A stretch of DNA of 5,521 bases, taken from Lachnospiraceae bacterium (GTDB lineage: Bacteria > Bacillota > Clostridia > Lachnospirales > Lachnospiraceae). The translations under genes were made by a program, and so were the position numbers. The stretch is from NCBI GenBank assembly GCA_017651385.1, contig JAGCCY010000344.1, forward strand, positions 1-5,521, in the 5' to 3' direction. The notes beneath the pieces were generated by a model, which saw only the letters and a list, made by a program, of their open reading frames with translations, had not been told where the DNA came from and made no database searches. Below are positions 1-5,404 of this stretch, piece by piece (positions within the stretch are counted from its first letter, which is position 1; each line of letters starts with the position of its first letter).

Positions 1-402
1 AAAAGCCTGGATCTTGGCCTTGAGGACAGAATGACCAGCAAGGTCGGACTTCTTTCGGGCGGTCAAAGGCAGGCGATCACGCTTCTTATGGCATCGTTAA
101 AACAGCCGAAGCTTCTTTTGCTTGATGAGCAAACTTCGGCACTTGACCCCAAGACCGCATCTAAAGTTCTTGAAATAAGCGAAAGGATAATCACGGAAAA
201 TCATCTTACGGCTTTAATGGTGACTCACAACATGAAAGATGCGATCGCCTACGGCAACAGGCTTATCATGATGGATAACGGAAATATAATCTATGATGTT
301 AAGGGAGAAGAGAAGAAGAATCTTCAGGTAAAGGATCTGCTTGCCAAGTTTGAAGAGGTAAGCGGAACAGAATTTGCAAATGACAGAATGATGCTCGGTT
401 AA
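1..402 (+). CDS. ABC transporter ATP-binding protein, C-terminal part (5' end outside window)
   Basis: The frame is open from the first base, so this is the last 133 codons of a longer gene; the Walker A half is missing because the window begins inside it. Visible in the fragment: the ABC signature LSGGQ (residues 18-22), Walker B LLLLDE (38-43), the D-loop SALD (46-49) and the switch histidine in VTHN (H76). These are the parts of a nucleotide-binding domain that drives transport by ATP hydrolysis on the cytoplasmic face of the membrane. The wording around Walker B (LLLLDE.T.ALDPKTA) resembles the ATPases of the COG1101 type that accompany TrpX-like substrate-binding proteins (possible amino acid uptake); this subfamily call is from memory. 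The permease and binding-protein genes would lie to the left. The stop codon overlaps that of the convergent small gene, and no intrinsic terminator follows. Confidence 0.9.
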   Translation, partial: KSLDLGLEDRMTSKVGLLSGGQRQAITLLMASLKQPKLLLLDEQTSALDPKTASKVLEISERIITENHLTALMVTHNMKDAIAYGNRLIMMDNGNIIYDVKGEEKKNLQVKDLLAKFEEVSGTEFANDRMMLG

Positions 403-608
403 GGCTTAATCTGCTCGGTATGATATGCTATGTCGGGATTTTTCTCGGCATATTGTGCAAGCGTTTCATGACCGCCCACAAAGTGTACGATCAGGGCACA
501 GATGATAATTATCGCCAGTATTTTAAGAACAGGATATATTATGTTCTTTTTATACGGCGATATTTTTTTGTCTATTCTTTTAAAGAACGCAATTAATTTA
601 TCTTTCAT
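399..608 (-). CDS. Small single-pass membrane protein, function unknown
   Basis: A 69-residue product is read leftwards from ATG at 608. It has a strongly basic N-terminus (nine Lys/Arg in the first 22 residues), one hydrophobic segment at about residues 23-45 (core LAIIIICALIVHFVGG), and a short polar tail ending in IKP. The charge pattern predicts the N-terminus inside the cell and a short tail outside. I do not recognise a family. The frame stays open to another ATG at 647 (82 aa), but the candidate minus-strand promoter at 652-681 would start RNA near 645, so 608 is the better start unless the transcript is leaderless. Neither start has a good ribosome binding site: AGGG lies 16 nt before the 608 start, which is far. 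Codon use looks like the neighbours. The stop TAA is interleaved with the stop of the convergent ABC gene. It could still be a chance frame. Confidence 0.5.
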   Translation of the reverse strand: MKDKLIAFFKRIDKKISPYKKNIIYPVLKILAIIIICALIVHFVGGHETLAQYAEKNPDIAYHTEQIKP

Positions 609-615
609 GGATTTC

Positions 616-644
616 TTGTATTTTCCCTGCTGTTTAAGTATAAT
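616..644 (+). promoter_or_regulatory. Sigma-A promoter for the ecfA1-ecfA2-ecfT-truA operon
   Basis: The -35 box TTGTAT (616-621), a 17-bp spacer and a perfect -10 box TATAAT (639-644) predict a start near 651. That is about 41 nt before the GTG of ecfA1. The promoter lies inside the 5' end of the opposing small gene's transcribed region. Confidence 0.7.
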
Positions 645-657
645 CATTTAGATTATA
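639..657. repeat. Perfect 7-bp inverted repeat formed by two opposed -10 boxes
   Basis: TATAATC (639-645), the 5-nt centre ATTTA and GATTATA (651-657) form a perfect inverted repeat. Each arm contains the -10 box of one of the two opposed promoters. The repeat could be an operator for a dimeric regulator or simply a symmetric promoter. Confidence 0.6.
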
Positions 658-681
658 AGTAGAGTGTACCCTATTTTTCAA
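652..681 (-). promoter_or_regulatory. Candidate sigma-A promoter for the leftward small membrane protein gene
   Basis: Read on the minus strand, TTGAAA (681-676), an 18-bp spacer and TATAAT (657-652) give a predicted start near 645. This is upstream of the small gene at 608. Because its -10 box is the mirror image of the rightward -10 box, it could be a by-product of local symmetry rather than a promoter used in its own right. Confidence 0.5.
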
Positions 682-691
682 GAGGATTACA

Positions 692-1543
692 GTGGAAATC
701 GTAAAAACCGAGAATCTTACATTTGAATATATACGGCGAGACGAGAATGACAACGTTGAAGGCATCACCACTGCCGTTGACGATGTTTCTTTTGACGTGA
801 AACCCGGAGAATTCATAGCCATACTGGGACATAACGGTTCGGGAAAGTCAACGCTTGCCAAGCATTTAAACGCCATTTTGCACCCTACCGAGGGCACTGT
901 ATGGGTTGACGGCAAGGATACAAGACTTGAAGAAAATGTATGGGATATACGCAAGACCGCAGGAATGGTATTTCAAAATCCCGATAATCAGATAATCGGG
1001 CAGGTGGTCGAAGAGGATGTGGGTTTCGGCCCCGAAAATATGGGAGTACCCACTGAGGAGATCTGGGAGCGCGTCAAGGAAAGTCTTAAGGTTGTGGGAA
1101 TGTATGAGTACAGGAAGTCATCGCCCAACCGTCTCTCGGGCGGACAGAAGCAGAGAGTATCGATTGCGGGCGTACTTGCCATGCACCCAAAATGCATCGT
1201 GCTTGACGAGCCTACGGCAATGCTCGATCCCGTCGGCAGAAAAGAAGTCATAAATGCCGTTAGAGGTCTTAACGATGTTGAAAAGATCACGATAATACTC
1301 ATCACCCATTACATGGACGAGATAATCCATGCTGACAGGGTATTTGTAATGGATAAGGGCCATATAGAGATGGAAGGATCTCCCAGGGAGATATTTTCGC
1401 AGGTGGAAAAGCTTAAAGCTTTGAGACTTTCGGTTCCGCAGGTTACAGAACTTGCATACAGACTTAAAAAGAAAGGGCTTGATATTCCGAACGGTATACT
1501 TACGGCGGATGAGCTTTGCGAGGCGTTAAAAAGATGTCGATAA
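692..1543 (+). CDS. ecfA1: Energy-coupling factor transporter ATP-binding protein EcfA1
   Basis: One of the two ATPases of the ECF importer module. With EcfA2 and EcfT it powers uptake of vitamins, cofactor precursors or metal ions bound by separate S components, hydrolysing ATP at the inner face of the membrane. The 283-residue protein is full length for the family. Walker [10 protein letters not shown] is at 46-54, the Q-loop FQNPDNQ at 94-100, the signature LSGGQ at 148-152, Walker B CIVLDE at 168-173, and the switch histidine is H206 in ITHYMDE. The C-terminal part (about 230-283) matches the extra domain typical of EcfA proteins. Translation starts at GTG 692, supported by AGAGG at 681-685 with a 6-nt gap; an in-frame stop at 656 excludes a longer start. 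It is the first gene of the operon and overlaps ecfA2 by 10 nt. The A1 assignment rests on it being first of the pair, as in Bacillus. Confidence 0.95.
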   Translation: MEIVKTENLTFEYIRRDENDNVEGITTAVDDVSFDVKPGEFIAILGHNGSGKSTLAKHLNAILHPTEGTVWVDGKDTRLEENVWDIRKTAGMVFQNPDNQIIGQVVEEDVGFGPENMGVPTEEIWERVKESLKVVGMYEYRKSSPNRLSGGQKQRVSIAGVLAMHPKCIVLDEPTAMLDPVGRKEVINAVRGLNDVEKITIILITHYMDEIIHADRVFVMDKGHIEMEGSPREIFSQVEKLKALRLSVPQVTELAYRLKKKGLDIPNGILTADELCEALKRCR

Positions 1544-2382
1544 TAGTCAATCATGTTTCGTACAGCTACAATCCCGATACTCCTATGGAGAGCAAGGCTC
1601 TTAAGGACATTAACCTTGTGATAAACGACGGTGAATTCTTAGGTCTTATCGGTCACACAGGCTCGGGGAAATCCACCCTCGTACAGCATTTAAACGGCCT
1701 TATAAAGCCCACTTCGGGAGAGATATATTATAACGGCAAGGATATATCGGATTCCGATTTTTCGCTTAAAAAGCTTCGCGGAGATGTGGGTCTTGTATTT
1801 CAGTATCCGGAACATCAGCTTTTTGGCGAGGATGTTTTTTCGGATGTCTGCTTTGGCCCCATCAATAAAGGCCTTTCAAAGAAGGATGCGGAGCTTAAGG
1901 CTTTTGCGGCACTTAAGCAGGTCGGGATAGAAGATGAATACTTCTATCAGTCTCCGTTCGATCTTTCGGGCGGCCAGAAGCGAAGGGTTGCGATAGCCGG
2001 GGTGCTTGCGATGGAGCCCGATGTGCTTGTGCTCGATGAGCCCACGGCGGGGCTTGATCCTGCGGGAAGAGACGAAATACTGGAGATTCTTAATAATATA
2101 CGTAAAGAACGCGGCTGCAGCATAGTATTGGTAAGCCACTCCATGGAGGATGTGGCCGATCATGCCGACAGGATCGTTGTTATGAATAAAGGCAGTATAA
2201 TATTCGACGATGTGCCGAGGGAAGTGTTTAAACATGCCCGCGAACTCGATGAGATAGGTTTGTCGGTTCCGGAAGTTACCAAGGCAATGGTGCGATTAAG
2301 AAAAGAAGGCTTCGATGTTGATACGGATGTTATCAATATATCCGAAGCCGTGGAGACTATAAGTAAATGCTTCGGGATATAA
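1534..2382 (+). CDS. ecfA2: Energy-coupling factor transporter ATP-binding protein EcfA2
   Basis: Second ATPase of the ECF module, expected to form a heterodimer with EcfA1 beneath EcfT. The 282-residue product has Walker [10 protein letters not shown] at 40-48, the Q-loop FQYPEHQLF starting at residue 89 (Q90), the signature LSGGQ at 144-148, Walker B VLVLDE at 164-169, the D-loop GLDP at 173-176 and switch histidine H202. The YPEHQLF wording after the Q-loop is typical of EcfA2, against NPDNQ in EcfA1. I chose ATG 1534 because its protein begins [10 protein letters not shown], as family members do, and GAGG at 1520-1523 precedes it; an upstream TTG at 1516 would add six residues without better signals. 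The start lies 10 nt inside ecfA1, and the end overlaps ecfT by 16 nt, so translation is probably coupled to keep subunits balanced. Confidence 0.95.
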   Translation: MSIIVNHVSYSYNPDTPMESKALKDINLVINDGEFLGLIGHTGSGKSTLVQHLNGLIKPTSGEIYYNGKDISDSDFSLKKLRGDVGLVFQYPEHQLFGEDVFSDVCFGPINKGLSKKDAELKAFAALKQVGIEDEYFYQSPFDLSGGQKRRVAIAGVLAMEPDVLVLDEPTAGLDPAGRDEILEILNNIRKERGCSIVLVSHSMEDVADHADRIVVMNKGSIIFDDVPREVFKHARELDEIGLSVPEVTKAMVRLRKEGFDVDTDVINISEAVETISKCFGI

Positions 2383-3167
2383 CACTGGGTCAGTACTATC
2401 CTGTCGAATCACCGATTCACAGACTGGACCCGAGAGTGAAACTGTTCGGAACTTTGATCTTCCTTGTTTCGCTCTTTATAACGGACAATTTCATAGGCTA
2501 TATTCCGGCGATAATCTTTCTTATCATCGCGATAAAGCTTTCAAAGGTACCGCTTAAGTACATTGTAAAGGGTATGAGAGCCATTGTGTTCCTGCTTATC
2601 CTTTCCGTGGTTTGTAATCTGTTTTTAAGCCAGGGAGAAGTAATATGGAGTTTCTGGAAGCTTAACATCACAAAGGAAGGTATACGTACCGCCGGTTTCA
2701 TGGCAATAAGACTTTCGTTCCTTATCGTCGGTTCGTCCATTATGACGCTTACCACGACGCCGAATAATCTGACCGACGGTATGGAGAAGGGGCTCGGCTT
2801 TTTAAAGGTCATCAAGGTCCCTGTACACGAGATCGCAATGATGATGTCGATCGCGCTTCGTTTTATTCCGATCCTTACCGAGGAAGCGGACAAGATAATG
2901 AAGGCGCAGATGGCAAGAGGCGCAGAATTTGAAAGCAAGAGCCTTGTTAAAAAAGTCAAAAGTCTTGTACCCGTTCTTGTACCTTTGTTTGTGTCGGCAT
3001 TCAGACGTGCCAACGACCTTGCCATGGCAATGGAGGCGAGATGTTACAGAGGCGGTGACGGACGCACCAAGATGAAGCCTTTAAAGTACAAGAAAAACGA
3101 CGCAATGGCGTATCTTGCCATTTTCATGTATCTTGCTGTCATAATAGCTGTAAGGATAATTTTTTAA
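2367..3167 (+). CDS. ecfT: Energy-coupling factor transporter transmembrane protein EcfT
   Basis: The membrane scaffold of the ECF importer. It links the EcfA1-EcfA2 ATPases to interchangeable S components and transmits ATP-driven movement. The 266-residue length is normal. The N-terminal stretch SPIHRLDPRVKL (15-26) is typical of the family. Hydrophobic segments are visible at about 27-40, 43-58, 70-88, 108-130 and 245-265. The long cytoplasmic coupling region carries the two short ATPase-contact motifs: ARG at 183-185 (AQMARGAEF) and ARC at 224-226 (AMEARCYRGG). The second motif has Cys where the textbook motif has Gly; I believe this variant is common in clostridial EcfT proteins. The start ATG 2367 lies 16 nt inside ecfA2, with GGAG at 2352-2355. 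The stop and the truA start share one base (TAATG). Confidence 0.95.
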   Translation: MLRDITLGQYYPVESPIHRLDPRVKLFGTLIFLVSLFITDNFIGYIPAIIFLIIAIKLSKVPLKYIVKGMRAIVFLLILSVVCNLFLSQGEVIWSFWKLNITKEGIRTAGFMAIRLSFLIVGSSIMTLTTTPNNLTDGMEKGLGFLKVIKVPVHEIAMMMSIALRFIPILTEEADKIMKAQMARGAEFESKSLVKKVKSLVPVLVPLFVSAFRRANDLAMAMEARCYRGGDGRTKMKPLKYKKNDAMAYLAIFMYLAVIIAVRIIF

Positions 3168-3907
3168 TGAAACGTGTTCTTTTGTGCGTTGCCTACGACG
3201 GAACGGCCTATTCGGGCTGGCAGCTTCAGGACAATGCTCCCTCGATCGAAGGAGAACTTAATAAGGCGTTATCCGATATCCATGGGGAGGAAATACGCGT
3301 GATAGGCGCAAGCCGTACCGATGCGGGCGTTCATGCCCTTTGCAATATGGCGGTTTATGATACGGATGCGAGAATGCCCGGCGAGAAGGTTTCTTTTGCC
3401 TTAAATACAAGACTTCCCGATGATATAAGGGCAGTGTGGTCCAAAGAAGTGCCCGATGACTTTCACCCCAGGCATATGCTTACCGAGAAGACTTACGAAT
3501 ACAGGATCTGGAATGCGGATTTCATGCCGCCGACCAAAAGGCTTTACTATTATCATGTATCGAAACTCCTTGATGTCGAAGCAATGAAAAAAGCTTCGGA
3601 GTGTCTTGTGGGAGAGCATGATTTTAAGAGCTTTTCGAGCATATACACTACCGCGGAGACGACCGTAAGGAATATTACGGGTATCGAAGTGGTCAAAGAA
3701 CGCGATGAAGTTTTTATAAGAGTGAGCGGCAACGGTTTTTTATATAATATGGTAAGGATAATAGCCGGTACACTCATAGAAGTGGGTTTAAAGAGAAAAG
3801 ACGAAGGTTATGTCAAAGCCGCTCTGGAAGCGTTAAACAGGGAGGCTGCGGGGCCAACGGCACCCGCACACGGACTTTTGCTCAAAGATTTTCGTTTTAT
3901 GGAGTAA
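3167..3907 (+). CDS. truA: tRNA pseudouridine(38-40) synthase TruA
   Basis: Converts uridines 38, 39 and 40 in the anticodon arm of many tRNAs to pseudouridine, in the cytoplasm. The 246-residue product has normal length. The N-terminus VAYDGTAYSGWQ (8-19) is characteristic. The catalytic aspartate is D52 in SRTDAGVHA (49-57), where many homologues have GRTDAGVHA. Later family blocks are visible: DDFHPRH near 97-103, TYEYRIWN near 109-116, GNGFLYNMVRIIAGTLIEVG in the second half, and HGLLL near the C-terminus. The start ATG 3167 overlaps the ecfT stop by one base, with AAGGA at 3152-3156 ten bases upstream. Linkage of truA with ecfT and rplM is standard in Firmicutes. No convincing terminator follows, so some transcription may run on into rplM-rpsI. 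Confidence 0.96.
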   Translation: MKRVLLCVAYDGTAYSGWQLQDNAPSIEGELNKALSDIHGEEIRVIGASRTDAGVHALCNMAVYDTDARMPGEKVSFALNTRLPDDIRAVWSKEVPDDFHPRHMLTEKTYEYRIWNADFMPPTKRLYYYHVSKLLDVEAMKKASECLVGEHDFKSFSSIYTTAETTVRNITGIEVVKERDEVFIRVSGNGFLYNMVRIIAGTLIEVGLKRKDEGYVKAALEALNREAAGPTAPAHGLLLKDFRFME

Positions 3908-3934
3908 AAAGTTAAAAAACCCCTATTTTTCGGC

Positions 3935-3964
3935 TTGACATTCAAGCTTTGCTTATAATATAAT
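3935..3964 (+). promoter_or_regulatory. Strong sigma-A promoter for rplM-rpsI
   Basis: A perfect -35 box TTGACA (3935-3940), an 18-bp spacer and a perfect -10 box TATAAT (3959-3964) predict a start near 3971. A second TATAAT overlaps at 3954-3959 but would have a spacer of only 13 bp. The quality suits a highly expressed ribosomal protein operon. Confidence 0.85.
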
Positions 3965-3970
3965 GTTTCG

Positions 3971-4060
3971 GTGCGACGAGATAAATATGCCCATCCAATG
4001 CCCCGGTACGGCGTATAGATCGAAACGCTTGTTACGATGAATTTGTATGGAGGAAATAAC
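3971..4060 (+). promoter_or_regulatory. Structured 5' leader of rplM, possible L13 autoregulatory leader
   Basis: About 90 nt separate the predicted transcript start from the rplM ATG. The RNA can pair ATATGCC (3985-3991) with GGCGTAT (4010-4016), seven pairs with one G-U wobble. Below this stem, CGA (3977-3979) can pair with TCG (4020-4022) and GCG (3973-3975) with CGC (4026-4028). Together they make a long interrupted hairpin upstream of the ribosome binding site. Firmicutes are known to carry an L13 leader element in front of rplM; I infer the same class from position and folding, and have not matched its consensus. Confidence 0.4.
4049..4053 (+). promoter_or_regulatory. Ribosome binding site that fixes the rplM start
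   Basis: GGAGG lies 7 nt before ATG 4061. An in-frame ATG at 4037 has no such site and would place GGAGG inside the coding region, so 4061 is the start. Confidence 0.9.
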
Positions 4061-4489
4061 ATGAAGACATTTATGGCTAATCCCGATACTATCGATAGAA
4101 AATGGTATGTGGTAGACGCTACTGATATGACCCTCGGACGCATGGCAAGTGAAATTGCCAAGGTTTTAAGAGGCAAGAACAAACCCGCCTTTACACCTCA
4201 TGTTGATACAGGCGATTATGTAATAGTTGTTAACGCTGAAAAGGTTGCAGTAACCGGCAGAAAGCTTGATCAGAAGATGTATTTCCGTCACTCTGATTAT
4301 GTTGGCGGTGTTACTGAAGTTTCTCTTCGCGAGAAGCTGGCTACAAAGCCCACTGAGGTTGTTGAGACCGCAGTTAAGGGTATGCTTCCCAAGGGACCTT
4401 TAGGACGTCAGATGTTAAAGAAACTTTTCGTTTACGCAGGACCCGAGCACAAGCATGAAGCTCAGAAGCCTGAAGTATTAACATTCTAA
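4061..4489 (+). CDS. rplM: 50S ribosomal protein L13
   Basis: Large-subunit ribosomal protein, an early-assembling component bound to 23S rRNA. The 142-residue length is standard. Recognisable family blocks are [18 protein letters not shown] (13-30), the [20 protein letters not shown] region (38-57), [20 protein letters not shown] (64-83) and the signature [10 protein letters not shown] (107-116), followed by [17 protein letters not shown]. It begins at ATG 4061 after the GGAGG site at 4049-4053. rpsI follows after 24 nt on the same transcript, the conserved pairing of these two genes in bacteria. Codon choice is more uniform than in the ecf genes, as expected for high expression. Its leader may mediate feedback by L13 itself. 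Confidence 0.97.
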   Translation: MKTFMANPDTIDRKWYVVDATDMTLGRMASEIAKVLRGKNKPAFTPHVDTGDYVIVVNAEKVAVTGRKLDQKMYFRHSDYVGGVTEVSLREKLATKPTEVVETAVKGMLPKGPLGRQMLKKLFVYAGPEHKHEAQKPEVLTF

Positions 4490-4513
4490 GAGGACTGAAA
4501 GGAGATTAGGACA

Positions 4514-4921
4514 ATGGCTAAGGCTAAAGCAAAAGCAGCAAAGTATTACGGAACCGGTAGAAGAAAGTCCTCTATCGCTCGCGTATATTTAGTACCCGGT
4601 AAGGGCAATATAACTATCAATAAAAGAGACATTGACGATTACTTCGGACTTGAGACATTAAAGGTTATCGTTCGTCAGCCTCTTGCAGCTACAGAGACAG
4701 CTGACAAGTATGATGCGATCATCACCGTAAAGGGTGGCGGATTCACAGGTCAGGCAGGTGCCGTACGTCACGGTATCGCTCGTGCACTTCTCACTGTTGA
4801 TGAAGATTTCAGACCTACACTTAAGAAGGCCGGATATCTTACAAGAGACCCTCGTATGAAGGAAAGAAAGAAGTACGGTTTAAAGAAGGCACGTCGTGCA
4901 CCTCAGTTCAGCAAGAGATAA
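4514..4921 (+). CDS. rpsI: 30S ribosomal protein S9
   Basis: Small-subunit ribosomal protein of the 30S head whose C-terminal tail reaches toward the P-site tRNA. The 135-residue product has the family blocks [12 protein letters not shown] (13-24), [19 protein letters not shown] (74-92) and the basic C-terminus ending [10 protein letters not shown], including the conserved terminal Ser-Lys-Arg. A short Ala/Lys-rich start ([10 protein letters not shown]) precedes the conserved YYGTG. The ribosome binding site AAAGGAG (4498-4504) is 9 nt before the ATG. It is the last gene of the rplM-rpsI unit; a strong terminator begins 41 nt after the stop. Confidence 0.97.
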   Translation: MAKAKAKAAKYYGTGRRKSSIARVYLVPGKGNITINKRDIDDYFGLETLKVIVRQPLAATETADKYDAIITVKGGGFTGQAGAVRHGIARALLTVDEDFRPTLKKAGYLTRDPRMKERKKYGLKKARRAPQFSKR

Positions 4922-4961
4922 TGCGCGAACTACAAGCGATGCAAAACAAAGACAAAATATG

Positions 4962-4999
4962 TGCTCCGGAAGAGTTTACTCTTCCCGGAGCATTTTTTT
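4962..4999 (+). terminator. Intrinsic terminator of rplM-rpsI
   Basis: The left arm TGCTCCGG plus AAGAG (4962-4974), loop TTTA (4975-4978) and right arm CTCTT plus CCCGGAGCA (4979-4992) form a 13-bp stem with one bulged C. Seven T follow (4993-4999). The reverse strand lacks a comparable T-run, so it works rightwards only. Confidence 0.93.
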
Positions 5000-5014
5000 G
5001 TCCTTTGTTTTATA

Positions 5015-5123
5015 GCGCGACCGCGCGACATGAGCAAGACACGAAGTGTCTGCGAATGGCATCGCGGTATACGACTGTCGCGACCGAGATGAAGCGTAGC
5101 GGAATCGAGGGGCCTCGTTGTGC
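5015..5123. other. GC-rich multi-hairpin element between two terminators (dispersed repeat or small RNA)
   Basis: No plausible gene is seen here. The sequence folds in modules. CGCGACA (5024-5030) pairs perfectly with TGTCGCG (5076-5082) and encloses two adjoining hairpins: AGACAC-GAA-GTGTCT (5037-5051) and GCGA/TCGC (5052-5055 with 5062-5065). Downstream is GC-GTA-GC (5094-5100) flanked by GAT (5088-5090) and ATC (5104-5106), then CGAG-GGGC-CTCG (5106-5117). The intrinsic terminator at 5124 follows within a few bases. I see no good promoter of its own between the terminators, so expression would depend on readthrough from rpsI. The many short palindromes suggest a dispersed intergenic repeat of the sort found in Lachnospiraceae; a structured RNA is the alternative. 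Confidence 0.45.
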
Positions 5124-5158
5124 ACCCCGAAAGGACATCCCTTTCGGGGTATTTTTTT
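5124..5158 (+). terminator. Second intrinsic terminator
   Basis: A perfect 11-bp stem, ACCCCGAAAGG (5124-5134) with CCTTTCGGGGT (5140-5150), loop ACATC, then A and seven T (5152-5158). It either backs up the rpsI terminator or ends the folded element directly before it. Confidence 0.9.
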
Positions 5159-5176
5159 GCCTAAAACCGCTGATAA

Positions 5177-5206
5177 GGTTTGACTCGTTTTGACATGGTT
5201 TGATGA
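5177..5206. repeat. Left array of three units with 10-bp period
   Basis: Three units start exactly 10 bp apart: GGTTTGACTC (5177), GTTTTGACAT (5187) and GGTTTGATGA (5197). On the minus strand they read as heptads CATCAAA, TGTCAAA and AGTCAAA separated by 3 nt. The spacing puts every unit on the same face of the helix, as expected for cooperative protein binding. A TTGACA inside the array (5190-5195) could also serve as a -35 box. Confidence 0.6.
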
Positions 5207-5241
5207 GAAATAATATCGTTTATTTGCGGGAACTGAAAAAG

Positions 5242-5271
5242 TTGACAAAATTAAAAAACATCGTTTTTTAT
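5242..5271 (+). promoter_or_regulatory. Candidate promoter with its start inside the right array
   Basis: A perfect -35 box TTGACA (5242-5247), an 18-bp spacer and a weak -10 box TTTTAT (5266-5271, 4 of 6) predict a start near 5278, inside the right repeat array. Protein bound there would block it. The weak -10 box limits confidence. Confidence 0.35.
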
Positions 5272-5300
5272 CAAATCATGTCAAACCATGCCAAATCGAG
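5269..5300. repeat. Right array of three units with 10-bp period, inverted relative to the left array
   Basis: TCAAATCATG (5271), TCAAACCATG (5281) and CCAAATCGAG (5291) follow each other without gaps at an exact 10-bp period. As heptads with 3-nt spacers they read TATCAAA (5269), TGTCAAA (5279) and TGCCAAA (5289). The middle heptad TGTCAAA is identical to the middle heptad of the left array, which lies in the opposite orientation. Confidence 0.6.
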
Positions 5301-5317
5301 ACAGAGCCAAAATGATG

Positions 5318-5346
5318 TTTAAATCCTGAATGGAAACAGGTATAAT
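5318..5346 (+). promoter_or_regulatory. Candidate promoter of the right-end membrane protein gene
   Basis: The -35 box TTTAAA (5318-5323, 4 of 6), a 17-bp spacer and a perfect -10 box TATAAT (5341-5346) predict a start near 5353, about 52 nt before the ATG at 5405. Confidence 0.55.
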
Positions 5347-5404
5347 TGGTGATGGAGTTATATCATTCAGATATATTGACGATGGAAGTGGAGAGACGCG
5401 AGGT

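Noticed and set aside
980..1000. Inverted repeat CCCGAT...ATCGGG inside ecfA1
   Set aside because: It lies in codons for the conserved Q-loop region NPDNQIIGQ and is explained by the protein sequence.
1876..2235. A 119-codon minus-strand frame inside ecfA2
   Set aside because: It is antisense to conserved ATPase motifs, whose codon constraints explain its openness; the same applies to the minus-strand frames within ecfA1, ecfT and truA.
3909..3932. A-rich then T-rich tract after truA (AAAAA, CCCCTA, TTTTT) as a possible terminator
   Set aside because: The stem would be five A-T pairs only, with no GC-rich base and no separate T-run, so it should not terminate well.
5109..5128. GGGG/CCCC pairing that could act as an antiterminator of the second terminator
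   Set aside because: Only four pairs form, against an 11-bp perfect terminator stem, and no gene follows closely enough to be controlled by attenuation.
4921..5193. A 90-codon plus-strand frame beginning at the rpsI stop
   Set aside because: It runs straight through two intrinsic terminators and the folded element, has no ribosome binding site of its own and encodes nothing recognisable.
4976..5248. A 90-codon minus-strand frame across the same interval
   Set aside because: It consists of the terminator hairpins and GC-rich repeats read backwards, and has no recognisable domain.
5177..5300. CRISPR array
   Set aside because: The 10-bp units are contiguous and too short, there are no unique spacers, and no cas gene is visible.
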